64,000 bases of DNA from an uncultured Negativicutes bacterium (GTDB taxonomy: Bacteria; Bacillota; Negativicutes; Veillonellales; Megasphaeraceae), in the NCBI GenBank assembly GCA_900752195.1, contig CAADUJ010000007.1, positions 1-64,000 on the forward strand, read 5' to 3'. Each line of letters begins with the position of its first letter. The first letter of the stretch is position 1. The notes under the pieces were generated by a model. It was not told the DNA's origin and made no database searches. It saw only the letters and a program-made list of their open reading frames with translations. The translations under genes and the position numbers were made by a program. Shown here piece by piece: positions 17,083 through 25,010 of this stretch.

Positions 17083-18237
17083 ATGATAAAGAAACTTTTT
17101 CTTATACCTCTGCTCGCTCTGTTCTGCATGGTGCCGTTCCTGTCGGCTCAGGCAGCTTCAGGCGTCCAAATCTCTGGCGTCAGAGTCGTAACGAGAAACG
17201 ATGCCAATACGCCTTTTGTGCGTACAGTCGTAGAAGTGACGGATACGGTTACGCCCCGTCTCAATATCGATTCATCTGGCAAATATGTAACTGTTACGGT
17301 GCCTAATGCCAAAATCCAGAAGAACGTACAGAAGCAGTATGATGCCGATAAAAATATCGTGTCCCGCGTGTGGATGACCCAGCGGTCGTCTGGGACGGAT
17401 ATTAATTTCAAAGTGCCTCGTGCTGTTACGAAGAAGGATATAAAGGTGTTCACACTGCCCGGGGCGGGTGCGTATAAATCAAAGCGCGTCGTCATCGATA
17501 TTAATGACAAATCGGGTAAAGTGAAACAGTGGCGTCATTGGGGTGACTCGAGCATCGGCATTTCATCGACACAGACGACGAAGAAGACCTGGAGCACAAC
17601 CAATAGCAAGGTTTCTGTTCCCTCCTATTCAGGCAGTTCGTCATACAACCTGACAAAAGGATTGAAAGGAAAGACTATCTGCATCGATCCTGGTCATGGT
17701 GGTACTGATACGGGTGCTATTGGGGAACGGAGCTACGAAAAGGACATCACCCTGGCTATAGCCAAAAAGGTACAACATCTGTTGCAGTCGGCTGGAGCCA
17801 ACGTTGTCATGACGCGGACAACGGATGTCGATGTGTATGCGCCGAATGATGGTGCTGTCGAAGAACTTCAGGCCCGCTGCAATATCGCCAATGCCGCCAA
17901 GGCGGATGCGTTCGTTTCCATCCATATCGATTCGTTCTCGAATGGCTCTGTCGGTGGTGTTACGGCGTATTACAACAGCAAGACGGCTCATGATCGTAAT
18001 TTAGCTTCTTACCTTCATACGCAGAATATGAAAGCGACGAATTTCTCTGATCGCGGCGTGCGGACGGCAAACTTCTACGTCCTCTTGCATACGAACATGC
18101 CGGCTACCTTATTGGAATTAGGCTTTATCTCCAATCCTGATGAAGAACGAGCATTGAATACGGATGCACAGCAACAGAATTTTGCAGAAAGCATCGTAAA
18201 AGGCTTGGCTGATTATTTTGATAACAATGGATTGTAA
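17083..18237 (+). CDS. Secreted N-acetylmuramoyl-L-alanine amidase (AMIN + Amidase_3)
   Basis: A 384-aa cell-wall hydrolase. A signal peptide (residues 1 to about 25, ending AQAA) is followed by an AMIN domain (about 26-130), a Ser/Thr-rich linker and an Amidase_3 catalytic domain (about 190-380). Zinc ligands are His in DPGHGG (about 202), Glu in ERSYEKD and His in SIHID (about 283); the catalytic Glu is in LLELGF (about 345). It cleaves the bond between muramic acid and the stem peptide in the periplasm. AMIN domains target AmiC-type amidases to peptidoglycan or the septum, and their presence fits a diderm organism. The gene is monocistronic. Confidence 0.93.
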   Translation: MIKKLFLIPLLALFCMVPFLSAQAASGVQISGVRVVTRNDANTPFVRTVVEVTDTVTPRLNIDSSGKYVTVTVPNAKIQKNVQKQYDADKNIVSRVWMTQRSSGTDINFKVPRAVTKKDIKVFTLPGAGAYKSKRVVIDINDKSGKVKQWRHWGDSSIGISSTQTTKKTWSTTNSKVSVPSYSGSSSYNLTKGLKGKTICIDPGHGGTDTGAIGERSYEKDITLAIAKKVQHLLQSAGANVVMTRTTDVDVYAPNDGAVEELQARCNIANAAKADAFVSIHIDSFSNGSVGGVTAYYNSKTAHDRNLASYLHTQNMKATNFSDRGVRTANFYVLLHTNMPATLLELGFISNPDEERALNTDAQQQNFAESIVKGLADYFDNNGL

Positions 18238-18245
18238 TATCCTAT

Positions 18246-18277
18246 ATGCCCCGTCTGTTTCAGACGGGGCATTATAT
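18246..18277 (+). terminator. Terminator of the amidase gene
   Basis: A perfect 11-bp stem (tgccccgtctg 18247-18257 with cagacggggca 18261-18271) has a TTT loop and a short, interrupted T/A tail. Confidence 0.7.
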
Positions 18278-18289
18278 TGCATTTTTGAG

Positions 18290-18480
18290 GGTATTGTGGT
18301 ATCCTATTCGTGGAATTCTTATATGCTTGGACGGAATCATATGATCCGTACCACCTGATGCATTGGGAATCCATATATTTTATTGCATATCGCTTGGATC
18401 GAGAGACCGGGACGAATTTCTAACGTAGGCTTTTTGGTGCGCATTCCCCGGTGGAGTGCGCTTTTTTTGTAGGAGATAGT
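18290..18480 (+). promoter_or_regulatory. Structured 5' leader with attenuator before the pantothenate genes
   Basis: Between the amidase terminator and the DUF2520 start lie about 190 nt with several potential stems: gtggta (18296-18301) with taccac (18349-18354), closing an inner atatg/catat hairpin; gatgca with tgcat further on; and an intrinsic terminator (18439-18468) ending 12 nt before the ATG. The segment gggaat (18365-18370) is complementary to attccc (18443-18448) in the terminator arm, so an antiterminator is conceivable. I do not recognise the aptamer. The pan RNA motif described upstream of panB in Firmicutes is one candidate identity. Confidence 0.5.
18439..18468 (+). terminator. 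Attenuator-like terminator directly before the DUF2520 gene
   Basis: The arm gcgcattcc (18439-18447) pairs with ggagtgcgc (18453-18461) with one G-T pair and a 5-nt loop, followed by seven T residues. The ribosome-binding site AGGAGA starts at 18471 and the ATG is at 18481, so the terminator must be bypassed for the gene to be expressed from upstream. Confidence 0.85.
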
Positions 18481-19377
18481 ATGCGTTTAGGAGTAATTGG
18501 CGCCGGCAGAGTCGGCGCTTCTTTTGTATCAGCTTTTCCCAACGAAACGGTAGGTATCCTGTGCTCGAATGCCAGCCACACGGTAGAAAAAGCAAAAGCC
18601 CTGGGTGTGCAGCCTTTTTTCGATTTTTCTACCATGATCAACAAAACGGATACGATTCTCGTGGCTGTGCAGGATGATGCTGTGCAGGGCATCTGTAGAA
18701 AACTGGCAGACTGTTTTTCCGTTGGTCGTGGCGATGAAGCCGTATGCCTGTTCCACTTAAGCGGCGCTATGGATCTTACCCCATTAGCATCGGTCATACA
18801 AAAAGGTGTTCATGGAGGCAGTATACACCCCTTACAGAGCTTTTCCGAACCCTGTGGCGAAAAACTGCGCCATATCTACATGGCCGTCGATGGTGATGAA
18901 GTGGCGAAACGGCGGGCCCTACATATCGTACAGGCCCTAGAGTCGAAGCCGCTTTTTGTACCGCCAGAAGAACGGATGCTCTATCATGGTGCAGCTTGTT
19001 TTTGCTCGAACTATGTCGTGACGGCTGTTGCTATAGCCCAGAAGCTGTTCAGTCGCTGGACCGGTGATGAAGGTACTGCTGCTCGTGCCATCATGCCCCT
19101 CATCAAAGGGACGATGAAGAATATTGCATCCCATGGCACACTGCAACAGGCCTTGACCGGGCCTGTGTCCCGCGGTGATATAGGGACGGTGCAGAAGCAC
19201 TTGTCCGTTCTTCCCCGCGAGTATGTCCATGCATATTGTGCCTTTGGAGCGGTAACGGCTGTTCTTGCCTATGAAAACGGTACCATTTCCAGGGAAACGC
19301 TGACAGAACTTACCCAAATCCTTGCGATGGCAGAAGGAGGCCATCATGGCAAAAAAAGTAACCAATTTGACGATTAA
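18481..19377 (+). CDS. Rossmann-like/DUF2520 protein, probable PanG-type ketopantoate reductase
   Basis: A 298-aa oxidoreductase. An N-terminal Rossmann domain opens with LGVIGAGRVGASF (about residues 3-15) and binds NAD(P). The rest matches the DUF2520 layout, with HLSGAMDL, GGSIHPLQSF (about 115-130) and a helical C-terminal domain. In other bacteria a DUF2520/PanG protein replaces PanE and reduces ketopantoate to pantoate. Here it overlaps panB by 32 bp, which supports that role. The start has AGGAGA directly after an attenuator-like terminator. The function is inferred from family and neighbour; another 2-ketoacid or pyrroline reductase is possible. Confidence 0.75.
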   Translation: MRLGVIGAGRVGASFVSAFPNETVGILCSNASHTVEKAKALGVQPFFDFSTMINKTDTILVAVQDDAVQGICRKLADCFSVGRGDEAVCLFHLSGAMDLTPLASVIQKGVHGGSIHPLQSFSEPCGEKLRHIYMAVDGDEVAKRRALHIVQALESKPLFVPPEERMLYHGAACFCSNYVVTAVAIAQKLFSRWTGDEGTAARAIMPLIKGTMKNIASHGTLQQALTGPVSRGDIGTVQKHLSVLPREYVHAYCAFGAVTAVLAYENGTISRETLTELTQILAMAEGGHHGKKSNQFDD

Positions 19378-20188
19378 AAAGATGAAACGAGAAGGTGTGC
19401 CCATTTCGATGATTACGGCCTATGATTACATCATGGCCCAGAATGTTGATGAAGCCGGTATCGACATGATTCTCGTCGGCGATTCCCTCGGGAACGTCGT
19501 CATGGGCTATTCGTCTACCCTTCCTGTGACGATGGACGACATGATCCATCACACGGCAAGTGTCGTCCGCGGCGTCAAATACGCCCTTGTCGTCGGGGAT
19601 ATGCCTTTCATGAGCTATCAGGAAGGTGTGACGCAGGCCCTCCATAACGCCGGCCGTCTCATGAAGGAAACGGGCTGCGATGCCGTTAAACTGGAAGGCG
19701 GTGACAGTGTATGCGATACGATCCGTGCCCTTACGACGGCGGGGATTCCCGTAGTTGGCCATATTGGCCTGACACCCCAATCGGTCCATCAATTAGGTGG
19801 TTATCGCGTGCAGGGGAAGAACGTTGAAACGGCTAAACGCCTGATCAAAGAAGCAAAGAATATCGAAAGGGCCGGCGCCTTTGCCGTCGTTCTTGAATGT
19901 GTGCCTACAGAAATTGCTACGGAAGTGACGAAGGCTCTCGATACGTGTGCCACTATCGGCATCGGCGCTGGTAACGGCACAGACGGGCAGGTCCTCGTCT
20001 GCACAGACCTTTTAGGCATGAGTGCTGGATTCCGGCCGAAATTCGTCAGGGCCTATGCAGACCTTCATGAGACCATCGTCGACGCTGTCAAGTCTTATAT
20101 AGGCGACGTAAAGACCCGTGCATTCCCGGATGAAGAACATGGCTTTGCTGCCGATCCAGATGTCGTAGACGCTGTTCATAACGGATAG
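19346..20188 (+). CDS. panB: 3-methyl-2-oxobutanoate hydroxymethyltransferase
   Basis: A 280-aa PanB, the first committed enzyme of pantothenate synthesis. It transfers a hydroxymethyl group from methylene-THF to ketoisovalerate to give ketopantoate. Conserved segments are ITAYDY, the Mg-binding VGDSLGNVVMG and GDMPFMSY, KLEGG, the catalytic ECVP, and GIGAG. A longer frame opens at 19322, but GGAGG sits 6 nt before the ATG at 19346. The start lies inside the end of the DUF2520 gene, so translation is probably coupled. panC and panD are not in the window. Confidence 0.95.
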   Translation: MAKKVTNLTIKKMKREGVPISMITAYDYIMAQNVDEAGIDMILVGDSLGNVVMGYSSTLPVTMDDMIHHTASVVRGVKYALVVGDMPFMSYQEGVTQALHNAGRLMKETGCDAVKLEGGDSVCDTIRALTTAGIPVVGHIGLTPQSVHQLGGYRVQGKNVETAKRLIKEAKNIERAGAFAVVLECVPTEIATEVTKALDTCATIGIGAGNGTDGQVLVCTDLLGMSAGFRPKFVRAYADLHETIVDAVKSYIGDVKTRAFPDEEHGFAADPDVVDAVHNG

Positions 20189-20203
20189 TATGGCTGCAGG
20201 CAC

Positions 20204-20248
20204 AAAAAAGCTGTCATGCAAGGAAATCCTTGTCATGACAGCTTTTTT
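20204..20248. terminator. Bidirectional terminator between panB and class II aldolase
   Basis: A long inverted repeat runs from aaaaaagctgtcatg to catgacagctttttt with a further aagga/tcctt pairing at the top. A6 on the left and T6 on the right allow use from both directions. Confidence 0.9.
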
Positions 20249-20252
20249 GTGG

Positions 20253-20936
20253 TTAGAAGTGAAATACCGATGTCAAATCAGCAACTTGCTGCTCTTGTAT
20301 GGATTGGTGACCTAGGTGGAAGATGAGTGCGTCGCGATACATCTTTGCAACGGCTTCAAGCGTTTCCATGCGGTTAAAGGCCTGATCCAGATCATTGCCG
20401 ACCGTGCAGGCGCCGTGACAGGTCATGATGACGGCATTTACGCTCTGTAAGGCTTTGGCGCAGTCGTTGGCCAGTTTCAGTGAGCCTGGTTCGGCAAAGG
20501 GAACCGTCGTAACAGGTCCGAGATAGTCGCGGCCTTCCGTAACGACGCGGCTTGGAAACTCCAGCCCGGCAACGGATACGGCCGTTGCCGTAATGGGATG
20601 ACAATGGACGATGGCTTTTACATCTGGCCGGAGCTTATAGACCTGCAGGTGAAGGTTCGTTTCTGTCGATGCTTTACCGTTGCCTTTTACTATGCGGCCT
20701 TTCATGTCCATGACGAGGAGGTCCGACGGCTTGAGTTCTCCCTTGGGGACGCCTGATGGTGTGATGACAATAGTACCCTCATCACGGCGGTAGCTCATGT
20801 TGCCATCACAGGCGACGATAAGACCACCTTCCTTCATGCGACGGCCGATATAGCAGAGTTTTTTCTTCGTATCTTTTTTCGTATCCGTATAGGCAGTGGG
20901 TTTCTTTTGTGCATGCTCTTTTTGTTCCATTGACAT
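20253..20936 (-). CDS. Class II aldolase/adducin family protein
   Basis: A zinc-dependent aldolase-fold enzyme of about 227 aa, of the group that contains L-fuculose-1-phosphate aldolase and methylthioribulose-1-phosphate dehydratase. The DGNMSYR segment, the phosphate-site TPSG, the KASTETNLH stretch with a probable catalytic Glu, the zinc ligands of VHCHP and the third His of CHGA are all visible. The frame is open further upstream to 21041, but AAAGGA supports the ATG at 20936; a further ATG lies 6 nt downstream. A likely extended -10 (TGGTACACT; TACACT at 20985-20990 on the minus strand) precedes it. The substrate is unknown, and no sugar kinase or isomerase gene is nearby. Confidence 0.8.
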   Translation of the reverse strand: MSMEQKEHAQKKPTAYTDTKKDTKKKLCYIGRRMKEGGLIVACDGNMSYRRDEGTIVITPSGVPKGELKPSDLLVMDMKGRIVKGNGKASTETNLHLQVYKLRPDVKAIVHCHPITATAVSVAGLEFPSRVVTEGRDYLGPVTTVPFAEPGSLKLANDCAKALQSVNAVIMTCHGACTVGNDLDQAFNRMETLEAVAKMYRDALIFHLGHQSIQEQQVADLTSVFHF

Positions 20937-21063
20937 GGGAATCACAATCCTTTCACCGTAGAGGCAGTAAGTGTTTTCTTTTATAGTGTACCATACATGA
21001 CGGGAATCGGGTAGGCAATATAAGAAGACTGGCATACGCAAGATAAAAATTTTATTTTACAAA

Positions 21064-21092
21064 GAAGGATATACGTAAACGATGTAGAATAT
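21064..21092 (+). promoter_or_regulatory. SigH-type promoter candidate of hpf
   Basis: GAAGGATAT (21064-21072) and GTAGAATAT (21084-21092) match the Bacillus SigH consensus RnAGGAwWW and RnnGAATww at every defined position, with an 11-bp spacer. No comparable sigma-A pair with good spacing is seen in this stretch. It lies about 80 bp before the hpf start. Confidence 0.5.
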
Positions 21093-21173
21093 ATACCATA
21101 TAAGAAGAGAATAATTCAAATCTAGTGCAAGGATGGTTTGAAAATATTCTTCTTGCGAAAGGAAGGGATTTTT

Positions 21174-21704
21174 ATGGCAACTATCGTTAGAGGTAAGAAC
21201 TTGGAAGTAACTCCTGCTTTAAAGGACTATGTATTGAAGCACGAAAAGAAAGTGACGAAATACTTTGAAAATGAAGTCAATGTCCAGGCTCTTCTTTCCG
21301 TCGAAAAGGATACAAAGATTGCCGAAATTACGTTGAAAGTAGATGGCGTCGTATTGCGCGGTGTAGAATCGAATGCCGATATGTATGCAGCCATCGACCT
21401 TGTCTATGATAAGATGATCCGCCAAATTCATAAATATAAGACAAAATTGTCTCGCCGCATGAAGAAAGGTACGTTCCACGAAAACCTCGTCGCAGCAGCA
21501 CCAGAAGCTGTGCCGGAAGAAACGTTTGAAGTGGCCCGTGTCAAGAAATTTGCTGCCCGTCCTATGGACGTAGAAGAAGCTATTTTGCAGATGAATCTCG
21601 TCGGTCACGATTTCTTCGTATTCCTCAATGCGGAAACGGAAACAATCAATGTCGTATATAAACGAAAACACGGTAAATACGGTCTTATTGAACCAGAGTA
21701 TTAA
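21174..21704 (+). CDS. hpf: Ribosome hibernation promoting factor (long form)
   Basis: A 176-aa long HPF (RaiA/YfiA-like N-terminal domain about 1-100, C-terminal dimerisation domain about 118-176). Long HPF joins two 70S ribosomes into inactive 100S dimers in stationary phase. The N-terminal NLEVTPALKDYVLKH and the C-terminal KFAARPMDVEEAILQMNLVGHDFFVF-type region are typical. The frame opens at 21138, but GGAAGGGA supports the ATG at 21174. A SigH-like promoter precedes it and a strong bidirectional terminator follows. Confidence 0.95.
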   Translation: MATIVRGKNLEVTPALKDYVLKHEKKVTKYFENEVNVQALLSVEKDTKIAEITLKVDGVVLRGVESNADMYAAIDLVYDKMIRQIHKYKTKLSRRMKKGTFHENLVAAAPEAVPEETFEVARVKKFAARPMDVEEAILQMNLVGHDFFVFLNAETETINVVYKRKHGKYGLIEPEY

Positions 21705-21716
21705 GTGCAGCATTAC

Positions 21717-21746
21717 AAAAGCCCCAGCGTCGCTGGGGCTTTTTTC
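21717..21746. terminator. Bidirectional terminator between hpf and putP
   Basis: The arm agccccagc (21720-21728) pairs perfectly with gctggggct (21732-21740), flanked by A4 and T6. It serves both convergent genes. Confidence 0.9.
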
Positions 21747-23252
21747 TTATTCGTCAGATTCGCTTAGTTTGCGGATTTTTTGTGTATAGTGTACGGCGCG
21801 GTCGAATTCGTCCTGAATTTCCTTGCTCGGCGGAGCCGAGAGTTTACTTACGACGTAAATCGCAATCGTCGAGAGCACAAAGCCCGGTACAATTTCATAA
21901 AGGCCGAACCAGCCGAAGTGCTTCCAGATGAGTACCGTAAGGCCGCCAACGATGACACCGGCCAGGGCGCCGTTACGGTTCATGCGTTTCCAATACAGAG
22001 ACATGAGGATGCACGGGCCGAAGGTGGCACCGAATCCAGCCCAGGCATAGGCGACCATGGTAAGGATGTAGTTATTTGGATCCATACCGAGAAGAATCGC
22101 AAGGCCAGCTACAATGAGGACTGTAAGTCGGCTGACATAGATGAGTTCTTTTTCACTGGCTGATTTTCGGATAAAGGCGCTGTAAAAGTCTTTTGAAACA
22201 GCCGATGCCGTAACGAGGAGCTGCGCCGATGAAGTGCTCATGATGGCAGCCAGAACGGCAGACCAGATGAGTCCGGATACGAAAGGTGGGAAGAGCTCCG
22301 AGCTCATGATGAGGAATACTTTTTCTGCATCAGCGCCTGTAAGGGGAGTCGATAAGACGACTTTGCCGACGACGCCGACTGAGACGGCAGCGATAAGGGA
22401 AATAATGACCCATGTCATGGCAATGTGTTTTGCTTTTTTTAATTCATTGGGATCGCCTATGGCCATGAAGCGGACGAGGATATGCGGTTGACCGAAGTAT
22501 CCCAGGCCCCAGCCGATGGCAGAAATGATAGCGATAATGCCGACTGACGTCGTATCGGGGACGAGCTGTAGCAATTGCGGAGAATCAGCGACAACTCGTT
22601 CCATGAGAGGTGTAAGACCGCCGATGGAGATGATGCCAACGACAGGGACGAGGACAATGGCCAGGAACATCATGCAGCCCTGGATAAAATCGGTCCAGCA
22701 AACGGCCATGAAACCGCCGAGAAACGTATAGATGACGACGACACTGGCACCGAGGAGAAGACTATGGAAGTAATTGATGCCAAAGACGGTTTGGAACAAC
22801 TTGCCGCCGGCAACGAAACCAGATGACGTATAAATGAGGAAGAAAATCAGGATGAAAATCGCACAGATGAGGCGGATGATGTTCGAATCATCGTGGAACC
22901 GGTTCTTCAAATAGTCAGGCATGGTCAGGCTGTTGTTGGCTACTTCCGTGTAATTGCGGAGACGGCGGGAGATGAAATGCCAGTTCAGGAACGTGCCCAG
23001 ACAGAGGCCGAAGGCCGTCCAAAAAGCAGAAATACCGATAGCATAGGCAAAACCGGGAAGCCCCATGAGCATCCAGCCGCTCATATCAGAGGCTTCTGCG
23101 CTCATCGAGGTAATCCACGGGCCTAGTGTGCGACCGCCGAGGATATAATCGCTCAGACGCTGCTGTGAGCGGTAGTAGTAAACGCCGATGGACAACATGA
23201 CGAGCAGATACACGACAAAGGCGCTTAAAACGACAAAATCAGTATGGAACAT
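21747..23252 (-). CDS. putP: Sodium/proline symporter (SSS family)
   Basis: A 501-aa inner-membrane Na+/solute symporter with about 13 hydrophobic helices. The SSS layout and the segments GGRTLGPWITSMSAEASDMSGWMLMGLPG near helix 2 and AYAWAGFGATFGP near helix 10 are characteristic of PutP, which imports proline with Na+. The ATG has an AAAGGAG site, and a good minus-strand promoter lies at 23304-23332. Proline uptake could serve nutrition or osmoprotection. A pantothenate or other SSS substrate is less likely given the close PutP match. Confidence 0.9.
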   Translation of the reverse strand: MFHTDFVVLSAFVVYLLVMLSIGVYYYRSQQRLSDYILGGRTLGPWITSMSAEASDMSGWMLMGLPGFAYAIGISAFWTAFGLCLGTFLNWHFISRRLRNYTEVANNSLTMPDYLKNRFHDDSNIIRLICAIFILIFFLIYTSSGFVAGGKLFQTVFGINYFHSLLLGASVVVIYTFLGGFMAVCWTDFIQGCMMFLAIVLVPVVGIISIGGLTPLMERVVADSPQLLQLVPDTTSVGIIAIISAIGWGLGYFGQPHILVRFMAIGDPNELKKAKHIAMTWVIISLIAAVSVGVVGKVVLSTPLTGADAEKVFLIMSSELFPPFVSGLIWSAVLAAIMSTSSAQLLVTASAVSKDFYSAFIRKSASEKELIYVSRLTVLIVAGLAILLGMDPNNYILTMVAYAWAGFGATFGPCILMSLYWKRMNRNGALAGVIVGGLTVLIWKHFGWFGLYEIVPGFVLSTIAIYVVSKLSAPPSKEIQDEFDRAVHYTQKIRKLSESDE

Positions 23253-23303
23253 GAGAAATGACTCCTTTGATATAATGAATATAAATAATCTTTACCATTT
23301 TTT

Positions 23304-23332
23304 ATTCTACCGTATAAAGAGGCTATTGGCAA
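23304..23332 (-). promoter_or_regulatory. Promoter of putP
   Basis: On the minus strand TTGCCA (23327-23332) and TAGAAT (23304-23309) are 17 bp apart, about 50 bp before the putP start. Confidence 0.65.
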
Positions 23333-23395
23333 TTGATTTTTTATAACGTTAAAGAGTGAAAAACTACTGGGCGCATCTTTATGGAAACGGGACAC

Positions 23396-23440
23396 AAAAA
23401 TAAGGCCTGTACGACACGGTGCAGTATCTGTACAGGCCTT
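23396..23440 (-). terminator. Terminator after the small membrane-protein gene
   Basis: An 11-bp perfect inverted repeat (aaggcctgtac 23402-23412 with gtacaggcctt 23430-23440) is followed on the minus strand by a T run (A residues 23396-23400). It begins 4 bp after the stop codon at 23445. Confidence 0.85.
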
Positions 23441-23444
23441 AGTG

Positions 23445-23846
23445 TTATGGGTTCAGTTTCCACGTGTTGGTAAGAACTTGGAAGCGTAAATCATGCCACT
23501 TTTTTTCCATATCCTTTATGGATTCAGCGGCGCTATAGAGCAAATTGTTTTGTTTTGTACTGCTTTGCTCAAGCTGGGCTAAGCGCGTTTCCTGAATATG
23601 GCTCGTCTGGCTCAACGTAGCGACTTCGCATTGAAGGCTCACGATCCAGAAAAACTCAATGATGACGACAAGAGCCAGCATCATGGCACCCAGGATAAGG
23701 GCTTTTTCCAGTCCCGTCCTCCGGGCATAGCATTCTTTCAAGGCTTTCTTTTGTTGTTCATAGGCCGTATCGGTATCACCTTGGGCCAGTTTGTGCGACG
23801 GAGACAGGGCGATGATGCGGCGGCGTATCAATTCTGGAAGCTTCAA
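23445..23846 (-). CDS. Small single-pass membrane protein with coiled coil (unknown)
   Basis: A 133-aa protein that I do not recognise. It has a basic N-terminal cytosolic part (about 1-45), one membrane helix (about residues 47-70, EKALILGAMMLALVVIIEFFWIV) and a C-terminal polar segment with heptad-like spacing (about 73-115), so it may dimerise outside the membrane. The start is a TTG 8 nt after AAAGG; no in-frame ATG fits. The gene lies 41 bp after lysR on the same strand and ends in a strong terminator, which supports it as a real gene co-transcribed with the regulator. Function unknown. Confidence 0.65.
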   Translation of the reverse strand: MKLPELIRRRIIALSPSHKLAQGDTDTAYEQQKKALKECYARRTGLEKALILGAMMLALVVIIEFFWIVSLQCEVATLSQTSHIQETRLAQLEQSSTKQNNLLYSAAESIKDMEKKWHDLRFQVLTNTWKLNP

Positions 23847-23887
23847 TGGAGGGACCTTTCATATATGTATCATCATGTATATATGCA

Positions 23888-24799
23888 TTAGATGTTCGAC
23901 ATGACCCGCGTTTTGTTACGGACAAAGTCGAGCCATAATTGAGCAGCATGGGAGAGATAATGGCCCCGTTTCCAGATGACGTAGAGAACGTGGATGATTT
24001 CCGGTTCTACGAGAGGACGGACGACGACCGATTCGGCCACGCGGGGATTCGATTCTTTATTGGGGCAGATACGGCTGGGCAGCAAGGCGACACCAAGATT
24101 GGACACGACAGTCTGGATCATGAGGTCACACTGGCTTGTTTCAAAGACGATTTTTGGCTGGAAGCCGATTTTCTTGCATTCCTGGATAATTTCATCGTGG
24201 AGGTTGAAGTCATCCCGATAGAGGACAAGAGATTCGTTGGCAAGCTTGCGCAAGGGGATGGTCTTTTCCTTCGACAAGATGTTATCGCGATGGATGATGA
24301 CGTTCATCGGATCCTGGGTGAGAAAGAACGATTCGAAATCCTTTTCCTTCGGCTGCGTGCAGATGATGCCCAAATCGATGAGTCCTTCTTGTACGCTGAT
24401 TTCTACTTTTTTCGAGCCGTGTTCATAGAGATCGAGCTCGATTTGAGGGTATTCCTGCTTAAAGGCACCTAAAAGGCTGGCAAAGACAGGAGCGCCTGTA
24501 ATGGGAGGAAGACCGATGAGGACTGTACCTTGTTCGAGCTTGAATTCGTTTTCAAAGTCCGCTTTCAAGTGTTCGAACATGAAGACGACTCGTTTTGCAT
24601 GGGATAAGAAAATGGTTCCTGCATCTGTAAGCTCTACGGCTTTGGCATTACGCATGAAAAGGACAACACCGAGTTCTTCCTCCAAGGCCTTGATGGTACG
24701 GCTAATGGCAGATTGTGAAATATGTAACGTCCTTGCGGCCTTACTAAATGATTTTTTGTCTGCTACTTCGACGAAATACTTCAGATGATGAAAATCCAT
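23888..24799 (-). CDS. LysR family transcriptional regulator
   Basis: A 303-aa LysR-type regulator. The N-terminal winged helix-turn-helix spans about residues 1-60 (FSKAARTLHISQSAISRTIKALEEELG), followed by a two-lobed LysR_substrate domain (about 88-295) that binds an effector. The sequence style resembles the CidR/CysL group, but the ligand is unknown. It starts behind TAGGAGGT and is divergent from nifJ across a 531-bp region that carries a perfect inverted repeat of LysR-operator type. This suggests, but does not prove, that it controls nifJ or itself. Confidence 0.9.
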   Translation of the reverse strand: MDFHHLKYFVEVADKKSFSKAARTLHISQSAISRTIKALEEELGVVLFMRNAKAVELTDAGTIFLSHAKRVVFMFEHLKADFENEFKLEQGTVLIGLPPITGAPVFASLLGAFKQEYPQIELDLYEHGSKKVEISVQEGLIDLGIICTQPKEKDFESFFLTQDPMNVIIHRDNILSKEKTIPLRKLANESLVLYRDDFNLHDEIIQECKKIGFQPKIVFETSQCDLMIQTVVSNLGVALLPSRICPNKESNPRVAESVVVRPLVEPEIIHVLYVIWKRGHYLSHAAQLWLDFVRNKTRVMSNI

Positions 24800-24886
24800 A
24801 ATGTACCTCCTACTAATTAAACACCTATTGGGTATATGTTTACATATATGAACATGATGATATTAAAAATAGCATAAACCGTAGTA

Positions 24887-24915
24887 TTGAATTCTAATTC
24901 TGTAAAGCCTATAAT
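24887..24915 (+). promoter_or_regulatory. Orphan sigma-A promoter in the lysR-nifJ region
   Basis: TTGAAT (24887-24892) and a perfect TATAAT (24910-24915) are 17 bp apart. Transcription would start near 24922, 410 bp before nifJ, so it either gives nifJ a long leader or makes a separate short RNA. Confidence 0.5.
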
Positions 24916-25010
24916 GATGGTGTAAGTAAAAGTTACAGCATCGTTCGGTTTCACTTGATAGTATGTAAATTGTGCATTTGCGTTTTTTACATAGCCATCT
25001 CTATTTGTTT

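Noticed and set aside
18290..18480. T-box leader in front of the pantothenate genes
   Set aside because: No AGGGTGGNACCGCG-type T-box or specifier/AG-bulge pattern is present; the TACCACC near 18349 is only a reverse-complement look-alike.
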